In this document: positions 57,672 through 64,000 of the stretch, piece by piece | How positions within the stretch are numbered: position 1 is the first letter of the stretch | Layout of the letters: the number at the start of each line of letters is the position of its first letter | Notes under the pieces: model-generated | Seen by the model: only the letters and a program-made list of their open reading frames with translations | The model's database searches: none | What the model was told of the DNA's origin: nothing | Made by a program: the position numbers and the translations under genes | From: Leuconostoc litchii | GTDB lineage: Bacteria > Bacillota > Bacilli > Lactobacillales > Lactobacillaceae | Length of the DNA stretch: 64,000 nucleotides | Assembly: GCF_008107645.1 (NCBI RefSeq) | Contig: NZ_SDGY01000001.1 | Location: 186,540 to 250,539, forward strand | Direction: 5' to 3'

Positions 57672-58538
57672 ATGCAAAAAATTGTTCACAATTTTATGAA
57701 AAATCAGTATGCTAGTCGTATTGGTGGTGCCGTCTTTTATGGTGTAATTGTTGCTTTTGCAATGAATTATTTCTGGCATCCAGGACATATTTATTCTTCT
57801 GGATTTACCGGATTTGCACAACTTGTTTCAACATTAACTGGGGACAGAGTGTCTGTAGCGTTAGCATTGGCACTTGTTAATCTACCAATGTTGGTAATTG
57901 CTTGGTGGAAATTATCTTGGCGGTTTGCTATTTTTACCACCTTAGCAGTATTACTTAGCTCAGCTTTAATCCCAGTATTTGATACGACACGTGTTCTAAC
58001 CACTGATCCATTGATAAACGCAATGTTTGGTGGTGCACTGAATGGTATGGCGGTTGGAACGGCATTACGTTATGGTGTTGGTACAGGTGGTTTGGATGTG
58101 ATTGGTTTGCTTGTCAAAAAGCATTATGGATTTAAGATGGGACCAATTAATCTGTCCTTTAATGCTCTGATTATGGTTGGTGCAGGATTAACTTATGGCT
58201 GGAAGTATGCTTTATATTCAATTGTTGGTGTGATTATTAGCTCGCGAATGATTGATGCATTTTATACGCGACAACAACAAATGCAAGTCATGATTATCAC
58301 TACAAAACCTGACGAGATGGTTGATAGTATTCAACACAAGCTTCGACGAGGGGTAACTATTATTGACGATGCGCGTGGTGGTTACACGGGACGAGAACGA
58401 TCAGTATTATTAACGGTTATTACACAACAAGAACGTTTTGAATTACGTGAAGCTATTAAGGAAGTCGATGAACATGCTTTTTCATCAACGTGGAAAATTG
58501 AACATACTGTTGGCCGATTTTACGAACCTGAATTATAA
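57672..58538 (+). CDS. YitT family membrane protein
   Basis: A 288-residue protein of the DUF161 + DUF2179 plan. Five or so helices occupy about 20-190, with GGALNGMAVGTALRYGVGTGGLDVIG as the DUF161 signature. The C-terminal soluble DUF2179 domain (about 205-285) has RGVTIIDDARGGYTGRER. Function is unknown. The start is uncertain: no RBS is near, and an ATG eight codons further on is an alternative. Confidence 0.85.
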   Translation: MQKIVHNFMKNQYASRIGGAVFYGVIVAFAMNYFWHPGHIYSSGFTGFAQLVSTLTGDRVSVALALALVNLPMLVIAWWKLSWRFAIFTTLAVLLSSALIPVFDTTRVLTTDPLINAMFGGALNGMAVGTALRYGVGTGGLDVIGLLVKKHYGFKMGPINLSFNALIMVGAGLTYGWKYALYSIVGVIISSRMIDAFYTRQQQMQVMIITTKPDEMVDSIQHKLRRGVTIIDDARGGYTGRERSVLLTVITQQERFELREAIKEVDEHAFSSTWKIEHTVGRFYEPEL

Positions 58539-58572
58539 AAAGAGTCGTTGCTTTATGCAACGACTCTTTTTT
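58537..58572. terminator. Bidirectional terminator between yitT-like gene and permease
   Basis: AAAAAGAGTCGTTGC pairs with GCAACGACTCTTTTT around TTTAT. Confidence 0.92.
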
Positions 58573-58573
58573 G

Positions 58574-59983
58574 TTAGTATACAGTAACTGTGTTTTTATT
58601 AGAAAATTTTCGATGGGAAAGGTAGCCAAATACAATGGTAAAGAGGATAGCACCGACAGCAGCAATGCGAGAATCAGATTGAAAGAACAAACTAACATAA
58701 ATACTGACGAAAAATAAAAGCGTTAGCGGACTAGTCCACTTGTATCCAGGCATTAAGAAACCATCGGGCATGAAATTACTTGATTCACGAAACTTTCTGT
58801 GTGCATACATTGTCATTGCGTAAACAATAATATACATATTTGAAGAAATTGATGTGATTAATCCAAATGCACTAGTAATTTGTGGAATAGCGTTAATAAT
58901 CGGAGATAGCAGGACTAGAATTGCTGTCAAAATAATGGCTTTTGCAGGAACTCCATTTGAAGAAATTTCCTTAAAACTGGTCATGAATTTAGAATCAGAT
59001 TCTTCAGCCAGTTGATAAAAATGGCGTCCTGCTGAATAAATGGCAGAATTTAAGGCAGAGGCAGCAGAAGTTAGTACAACGAAGTTAATAATGGTGGCGG
59101 CTGCTTTAAAACCTGCTAATTGGAATACCATTACGAAAGGGCTGGATTCAGGGGTTTTAGCGATGACGTGCCAGTTAATAATTGACATGATAATAATCAT
59201 TGCCCCTAAATAGAAGATTAAAATGCGTATGATAATTGTATTGATTGCTTTTGGTAGAACTTCACGAGGGTTTTCTGTTTCAGCAGTCGTAATACCAACG
59301 AATTCCATGCCTTGAAAAGCGAAAAATACCATGGGAAAGGCGGCGATAAACATTGAGGCACCATTTGGGAAGAGCGAGAAGTTTGAAAAGACATTACTAA
59401 AGGAAGCCACAGTATGACCGCCACTCGCTGGCGCTTTGAATCCAGTAAATATGAGTACTAATCCAGTGACAATCATTGCTACAATTGCAATTATTTTAAT
59501 CATCGCAAACCAGTATTCCGTTTCACCAAAAACTTTAACAGCGATTAAATTAATCATTGTGAGAACGAACAGAAAAGCAATTTGTATTACCCAAGTTTTC
59601 CAACTAGGGAACCAAAATTTAACGTAGGTTGAAACAGCAGTTAATTCAGCCATGGCCACAAACAGTAAACCAATCCAATAAGACCAACCAGCAAAATATC
59701 CGGCGCCAGCGCCAACATATTTACTAATAAAAGAGACGAAAGTGTGTTGGGAGGGGTCTGCATAAAGCATTTCTCCAATACCACGCATCATCATGAAAAA
59801 AAATGCACCTAATATAGCATACACAATTAAAATTGATGGGCCAGTTTTGGCAATAGAATTTCCAGCTCCCAGAAATAATCCTGTACCAATAGTTCCACCG
59901 ATGGCAATCATCTGAACATGTTTCTTTTTTAAACCGCGAATGGTTCCGTCCGCGTTGACTGTTGCTTTTATTTGTTGGCTCAT
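58574..59983 (-). CDS. Amino acid permease, APC superfamily (AAT family)
   Basis: A 469-residue, twelve-helix proton-coupled permease. It has the AAT-family N-terminus KKKHVQMIAIGGTIGTGLFLGAG, the helix 3 loop YFAGWSYWIGLL and FAFQGMEFVGITTAETENPRE. The substrate (one of several neutral or aromatic amino acids) cannot be told from sequence. TAGGAGGA is close to the ATG. The palindrome ATTGTGCAAT lies about 86 bp upstream, near the PucR gene end. Confidence 0.9.
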   Translation of the reverse strand: MSQQIKATVNADGTIRGLKKKHVQMIAIGGTIGTGLFLGAGNSIAKTGPSILIVYAILGAFFFMMMRGIGEMLYADPSQHTFVSFISKYVGAGAGYFAGWSYWIGLLFVAMAELTAVSTYVKFWFPSWKTWVIQIAFLFVLTMINLIAVKVFGETEYWFAMIKIIAIVAMIVTGLVLIFTGFKAPASGGHTVASFSNVFSNFSLFPNGASMFIAAFPMVFFAFQGMEFVGITTAETENPREVLPKAINTIIIRILIFYLGAMIIIMSIINWHVIAKTPESSPFVMVFQLAGFKAAATIINFVVLTSAASALNSAIYSAGRHFYQLAEESDSKFMTSFKEISSNGVPAKAIILTAILVLLSPIINAIPQITSAFGLITSISSNMYIIVYAMTMYAHRKFRESSNFMPDGFLMPGYKWTSPLTLLFFVSIYVSLFFQSDSRIAAVGAILFTIVFGYLSHRKFSNKNTVTVY

Positions 59984-60067
59984 AAGCTTTGTCCTCCTAG
60001 ATTGATAACAATTCTAACACAATCATCATCTTTCTCTCATTTTAAAATGAACAAAAAATAAATAAAT

Positions 60068-60083
60068 AATTGTGCAATATGAC
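60068..60083. promoter_or_regulatory. Candidate PucR operator upstream of the amino acid permease
   Basis: AATTGTGCAATATGAC, 15 of 16 bases equal to the copy at 61700-61715. The core ATTG-TG-CAAT is an inverted repeat. It lies between the pucR-like stop and the permease start. Confidence 0.45.
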
Positions 60084-61630
60084 TAATTTAATAGTAAAAA
60101 GGCAAGCTGAATATCCACCAAAACGTCTGGCATATCCAAATTGACATCTAGTAACTCAGATATCCGTTTCAGACGATAATTAATAGTATTTCGGTGTACG
60201 AACATATCAGAAGCTACAGCTGTGACATTTTGATGTAAAAACATGTAGGTTTCTAATGTTTTGAGCAGGCTCGGATTATCTAAAATAGGTCCTAATATTC
60301 TTTCAACGAAGGCATCACTTTCTTGTTTAGGTAGTAAATCCAACATTTCTTGTGCACTTTTGGGACGAAAGCGCATAATAGGATGTGTAGAGGAGGTGAG
60401 TTGCAATGCATGATTAGCTTGCTCATAGAGATCTGCCAAAGTATGAATAGGTTCCGCCACCCGGGAAAAACCAATCGTAAAAGTATAGGCTAATTTTTCT
60501 TGTGTAGTCAAAAAATTATATAATTGCTTCAAAAATTTTCTTGTATCGATTTTATTGTCAATTAGTAAAATAAGCTGTTGTTTATAGGAAAAAATCAGTA
60601 CGGACCAATTAAACTCGTTAATAAACCAGCGTGTTAAGGCCTGTAAAATTTCAAATTGATGTGTTTCAATGACTGTTTTTTTTCTTGTAAAATCGATTAC
60701 TGCAACGCGATAAGGATTTTGAGAATCGATGCCTGCATTTTTTAAATAGTTATCGATAGCTGCATTGCTTAAGCCGTGTTGCATAATATTCAAAAAGAAT
60801 CCAGACCGATTACGAAATTCAGTTTCATTGAGTAAATCAGTGCGGGAGTTTGAAAAGCCTAAAGCTGTTATAACTTGTTCTCTTTTTAATAATTCAAAAT
60901 CAGATAAGGTTTTACCGGAGCTCATAATAGCCACAAAGGCCTTGTTCTCATTTAAAGCAGAAAATATGGGTGAAATTTCAAAAACATTATTATGAAATGT
61001 GACATGGACTTTCTGAGTTAAATTTAAGTAATCAATGCCAGATTTTTCACGTAAAAAAGTTGTGAAAAAATCACGTTGCGGTAGCAATTCAGTACTGGCA
61101 TATAGCGCACGAAAATGTGAATCTAGTAAAGTTAATGAAGCATCTAAAATTTCAGCACTAAGATTTAATAAGTGCTGATAAGTATTGTTATTTTGCATTT
61201 CTGATAGTCTATGATTAATGTTCACAATTTCATGCAGTTCACTGGTACGTGTGTTTAATATAACATCTGTGATGTTTTGAATGGTTTGTGGCAATAATTC
61301 ATTATTTGGTGTCATTAAAATTGGTACACGGTGTTTGTTAGCCAACACAATAATGTCACGTGGTAGATTGGAAAGATATCGACTCATTTTAATACCTAGT
61401 CCAGCAGCATTGTGTTTGTCCATTGTTATGATTAACTCACGAAGCAAAGTCCAATTGTTTTTAAATAAAAAACCTGTTGTTAGGATAAGTTGTCCTGAAG
61501 TAACATACTCATCAAAATCAGGAGCATCAATCATGCCAACTTGAGTAATTTCACGATTAAGACCATTAGAACCAGCCAGAATAGGATATTCTCCTAAAAT
61601 AGGATTGTTTAATAATTCTTTAATATTCAC
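60083..61630 (-). CDS. PucR-family transcriptional regulator
   Basis: A 515-residue regulator. The N-terminal PucR ligand domain (about 1-120, PF07905 type) includes GMIDAPDFDEYVTSGQLILTTG. A middle CdaR-like region (about 290-410) follows, and the C-terminal HTH_30 domain contains HRNTINYRLKRISELL. Members control purine, amino-acid or other nitrogen catabolism in response to a small ligand. It is divergent from the MHS symporter and lies head-to-tail with the amino acid permease, so these are probable targets. AGGTTT is near the ATG. Confidence 0.9.
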   Translation of the reverse strand: MNIKELLNNPILGEYPILAGSNGLNREITQVGMIDAPDFDEYVTSGQLILTTGFLFKNNWTLLRELIITMDKHNAAGLGIKMSRYLSNLPRDIIVLANKHRVPILMTPNNELLPQTIQNITDVILNTRTSELHEIVNINHRLSEMQNNNTYQHLLNLSAEILDASLTLLDSHFRALYASTELLPQRDFFTTFLREKSGIDYLNLTQKVHVTFHNNVFEISPIFSALNENKAFVAIMSSGKTLSDFELLKREQVITALGFSNSRTDLLNETEFRNRSGFFLNIMQHGLSNAAIDNYLKNAGIDSQNPYRVAVIDFTRKKTVIETHQFEILQALTRWFINEFNWSVLIFSYKQQLILLIDNKIDTRKFLKQLYNFLTTQEKLAYTFTIGFSRVAEPIHTLADLYEQANHALQLTSSTHPIMRFRPKSAQEMLDLLPKQESDAFVERILGPILDNPSLLKTLETYMFLHQNVTAVASDMFVHRNTINYRLKRISELLDVNLDMPDVLVDIQLAFLLLN

Positions 61631-61699
61631 CGAAAAACCTCCAATTATATTTTTATCATTATGACATTTTTTGTTAATATGTACAAATGAAATTAAAAA

Positions 61700-61715
61700 A
61701 ATTGTGCAATTTGAC
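61700..61715. promoter_or_regulatory. Candidate PucR operator between pucR and the symporter
   Basis: AATTGTGCAATTTGAC. The core palindrome abuts a TTGACA (61712-61717) that could be the -35 of the symporter gene, a usual place for an activator. Confidence 0.5.
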
Positions 61716-61769
61716 AGTGATTATTCTGAATGCATTAGCTAAAGTAAAGAAAAAATAAGAGGTGAACTT

Positions 61770-63038
61770 ATGCAACGTACAGAGAAAAAAATTATTAGTA
61801 ATATTTTAAAAGGTTCACTAGGTAATTTAATTGAGTGGTTTGATTGGTATGTGTACGCATCCTTTGCGATCTACTTTGCACCTGCCTTTTTCCCAAGTCA
61901 CGATAAAACAGCAGAATTATTGAGTACTGCTGCTGTGTTTGCAATTGGATTCCTAATGCGACCATTAGGAAGTTTGATACTTGGTAAATATGCTGATCAG
62001 TATGGGCGTCGTGCCGCTCTCACATTATCTGTACTAATTATGGCAGTAGGTTCGCTTGTGATTGCTATCACTCCCAGTTATAGTACAATAGGTATTTCAG
62101 CACCAATTATCCTAATACTAGCTAGACTTTTTCAAGGGCTATCGCTTGGTGGTGAATATGGTACTTCAGCAACATATCTTTCTGAGATGGCAAGCCGAGG
62201 TCATCGAGGTTTTTATGCATCGTTTCAATATGTCACATTGATTAGTGGACAATTAATTGCTTTAGGAGTGCAAATTATTTTGCAATCACTTTTGTCAAAT
62301 GAGATGCTATCACGTTGGGGTTGGCGTATACCATTTGTAGTTGGTGCTTTGGGTGCAATCGTGGTGTTATTTCTCCGCTTGAGTATGGAGGAATCTGATC
62401 AATTTAAGACACAAAATAATCGAAATAGTGGTAGCTTACGCCTATTATTGCAATATCCAAAGTCAGTTTTAACAGTTGTTGGTTTGACATTAGGTGGTAC
62501 AATTGCCTTTTATACTTATACAACTTATTTACAAAAATTTATGATTAACTCTGTTGGGTTGCCAACGCAAAAAGTTACATTAATTAATTTTGCTGCCTTA
62601 TTTATTTTTATGTTATTACAACCGATTGCTGGTGCTGTTTCTGATAAAATTGGTCGTAAACCATTACTATTTTGGTTTGGTATTATGGGTACAATATTTA
62701 CAATGCCTATTTTTATCTTACTCCAACAAGTAAAAACAGGTTTTGAAGCTTTTTTGCTCATGTTGGCTGGACTGATTATCGTAACCGGTTATACTTCAAT
62801 TAATGCGATTGTTAAAGCCGAGATGTTTCCAACGGAGATTCGTGCATTGGGCGTCGGGTTACCTTATGGGTTAACGGTTGCGATATTTGGTGGAACAGTT
62901 GAATATGTTGCGTTGTACTTAAAGAAAATAAACCATGAAAATTTGTTCTTTGTATACGTGACTGTCGTTATTTTTATTAGTTTGCTAGTTTATTGGCGAA
63001 TGACTGACACAAAGCATACTTCTCATTTGGATAAGTAA
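61770..63038 (+). CDS. MHS-family metabolite:H+ symporter, KgtP-like
   Basis: A 422-residue MFS transporter of twelve helices. NLIEWFDWYVYASFAIYFAPAFFP at the N-terminus is typical of the metabolite:H+ symporter group (2-oxoglutarate, citrate, proline/betaine, shikimate). Further marks are RPLGSLILGKYADQYGRR and GLSLGGEYGTSATYLSE. Resemblance is closest to 2-oxoglutarate or dicarboxylate carriers, but the substrate is inference. AAGAGGTGA precedes the ATG. Confidence 0.88.
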   Translation: MQRTEKKIISNILKGSLGNLIEWFDWYVYASFAIYFAPAFFPSHDKTAELLSTAAVFAIGFLMRPLGSLILGKYADQYGRRAALTLSVLIMAVGSLVIAITPSYSTIGISAPIILILARLFQGLSLGGEYGTSATYLSEMASRGHRGFYASFQYVTLISGQLIALGVQIILQSLLSNEMLSRWGWRIPFVVGALGAIVVLFLRLSMEESDQFKTQNNRNSGSLRLLLQYPKSVLTVVGLTLGGTIAFYTYTTYLQKFMINSVGLPTQKVTLINFAALFIFMLLQPIAGAVSDKIGRKPLLFWFGIMGTIFTMPIFILLQQVKTGFEAFLLMLAGLIIVTGYTSINAIVKAEMFPTEIRALGVGLPYGLTVAIFGGTVEYVALYLKKINHENLFFVYVTVVIFISLLVYWRMTDTKHTSHLDK

Positions 63039-63083
63039 TTCGTGTTAGACGCCTATTATAGCTTAATATTAATTGTTTATGTA

Positions 63084-63112
63084 TTGACGATTAAGAATAA
63101 TTCTGTCATAAT
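63084..63112 (+). promoter_or_regulatory. Promoter of rpsU
   Basis: TTGACG, a 17-bp spacer and CATAAT. Confidence 0.65.
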
Positions 63113-63172
63113 AAATAAGTATTTACTGCATGTCGTTTAACGAAATAAAATGCGAGAAAGGAGGGTTATCAC

Positions 63173-63358
63173 ATGGCAAAGGTCATCGTACGTAAGAACG
63201 AATCTTTGGATGATGCATTGCGTCGCTTCAAGCGCGGTGTTTCAAAGGACGGTACTCTCCAAGAATACCGTAAGCGCGAATTCTATGTTAAGCCTTCAGT
63301 TGCTCGTAAATTGAAGTCTGAAGCAGCACAAAAGCGTAACAAGAAAAAGGGTCGTTAA
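63173..63358 (+). CDS. rpsU: Ribosomal protein S21 (bS21)
   Basis: A 61-residue small-subunit protein: [20 protein letters not shown] at the N-terminus and a Lys/Arg-rich end. AAAGGAGGG precedes the ATG. It is followed by a terminator and then yqeY, the usual Firmicute order. Confidence 0.97.
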
Positions 63359-63368
63359 TCTGAACCTG

Positions 63369-63396
63369 AAACGTCACTTCGGTGGCGTTTTTCTTT
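63369..63396 (+). terminator. Terminator of rpsU
   Basis: AAACGTCAC/GTGGCGTTT (one G-U) around TTCG, then a T-run. Confidence 0.85.
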
Positions 63397-63438
63397 TGTG
63401 ATAGAATAAAATAAATGAATTTAAAAGGAGTATTGCAC

Positions 63439-63885
63439 ATGAGTTTGTTAGAAGAGTTAAATGCTGATATGAAGCAGGCAATGAAAGAAAAGAAGAGAGA
63501 TGTTTTGTCTGTTATTCGTATGGTTAAATCAACTGTGATGAACGAACAGATTACTTTGGGACATGATTTAACAACAGAAGAGGAATTAACTGTGTTGTCA
63601 CGTGAAGTTAAACAACGTCAAGATTCATTGTCTGAGTTTGAAAAAGGTAATCGTGAAGACTTGGCCGAAGGCATTCGAGATGAATTAAAAGTGTTGGCTA
63701 AGTACCTACCAGAGCCATTGACAGAAGAAGAGATTATCAGTATCATTCGTGAGGCAATTGAACAAACAAACGCTACTTCACCAAAGGATATGGGGAAGGT
63801 CATGGGCGTTGTGACACCACAAGTTAAAGGTAGAGCAGATGGTAAGTTTGTAGCTAATCAAGTCAAAGATTTGTTAAAACAATAA
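63439..63885 (+). CDS. GatB/YqeY domain-containing protein
   Basis: A 148-residue helical protein of the YqeY family, related to the tail domain of the GatB amidotransferase subunit. Marks are the N-terminal LLEELNADMKQAMKEKKRDV, YLPEPLTEEEI and MGKVMGVVTPQVKGRADGK. Its function is not settled; tRNA binding is likely. AAAAGGAG precedes the ATG used, eight codons inside the longer ORF. Confidence 0.92.
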   Translation: MSLLEELNADMKQAMKEKKRDVLSVIRMVKSTVMNEQITLGHDLTTEEELTVLSREVKQRQDSLSEFEKGNREDLAEGIRDELKVLAKYLPEPLTEEEIISIIREAIEQTNATSPKDMGKVMGVVTPQVKGRADGKFVANQVKDLLKQ

Positions 63886-63972
63886 CACGTCCATAGATTA
63901 TGTAAACTACTCATGTTAAAATGATAAGTAATATAAATAGTGCGTGATGTTGCGCATGTTAAGGAAGAATTT

Positions 63973-64000
63973 ATGAACCCAAGAGTTGGAACAGTTATAA
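63973..64000 (+). CDS. Start of a gene cut by the window end
   Basis: An ATG with AAGGAAG seven bases upstream opens MNPRVGTVI and runs off the window. Nine residues are too few to identify. In many Firmicutes phoH follows yqeY, but the N-terminus does not prove that here. Confidence 0.5.

Overview
The window is a contiguous piece of a low-GC Gram-positive chromosome. The gene content and protein character (heterofermentative-type lactic acid bacterium, cysteine-free L33 and S14, HrcA/CIRCE heat-shock operon, GPH sugar permease with a gal cluster, T-box, L21 leader, catabolite cre boxes) point to Leuconostoc or a close relative in the Leuconostoc/Weissella/Oenococcus group. This is a judgement from reading the proteins; no database search was possible.

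Layout. 0-20 kb is dense housekeeping on the plus strand: the 3' part of parC, ppaC, rpmG-rpsN, the rimP-nusA-ylxR-ylxQ-infB-rbfA translation/transcription operon, an aminotransferase, a degenerate EIIA-Glc-like protein, truB-ribF, hrcA-grpE-dnaK-dnaJ under CIRCE control, def (minus strand), a UPF0223 gene with an inositol-monophosphatase-like gene, typA and tRNA-Ser. From 20.2 to 30.2 kb the sequence becomes more AT-rich and loosely packed: a decayed IS3-type relic, SemiSWEET, an SMR exporter, RarD, small membrane proteins next to tRNA-Arg, a voltage-gated K+ channel, DUF805 and DUF2798 proteins, a large polytopic membrane protein, an unannotated structured RNA and a TetR regulator. From 30.8 to 39.1 kb housekeeping returns (rplU-rpmA with the L21 leader, an M24 peptidase, a YunD-like 5'-nucleotidase, yutD, tRNA-Glu, ilvE, a D-hydroxyacid dehydrogenase, a ThrE-type exporter).

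39.2-54.1 kb is a carbohydrate region. It holds lacZ with an aldo/keto reductase, a complete ugp-type glycerol-3-phosphate/glycerophosphodiester ABC transporter (ugpC-A-E-B) with its phosphodiesterase and a histidine phosphatase, a GPH galactoside permease with galK, an AraC regulator and galM. Perfect-consensus cre boxes sit before lacZ, the permease and the AraC gene, so CcpA control is expected. Lactose would enter by the permease, be split by LacZ, and its galactose moiety be handled by GalM and GalK; galT and galE are not in the window.

54.1-64 kb holds a T-box-controlled hisS-aspS operon, a YitT-type membrane protein, an amino-acid permease, a PucR-type regulator divergent from a KgtP-like metabolite:H+ symporter, rpsU, yqeY and the start of one more gene. 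The palindrome ATTGTGCAAT occurs near the permease, in the PucR/symporter intergenic region and upstream of ilvE. This suggests a small amino-acid-catabolism regulon: 2-oxoacid uptake, amino-acid uptake and transamination.

The best candidates for something undescribed are the free-standing RNA at about 29.90-30.04 kb and the proposed PucR operator set. Other oddities are a DnaJ with no zinc finger, an EIIA-like protein without its histidines, an L27 with a Prp-type cleavage motif but no prp beside it, a substrate-binding protein without a lipobox, and a T-box whose specifier region reads as both Asp and His.
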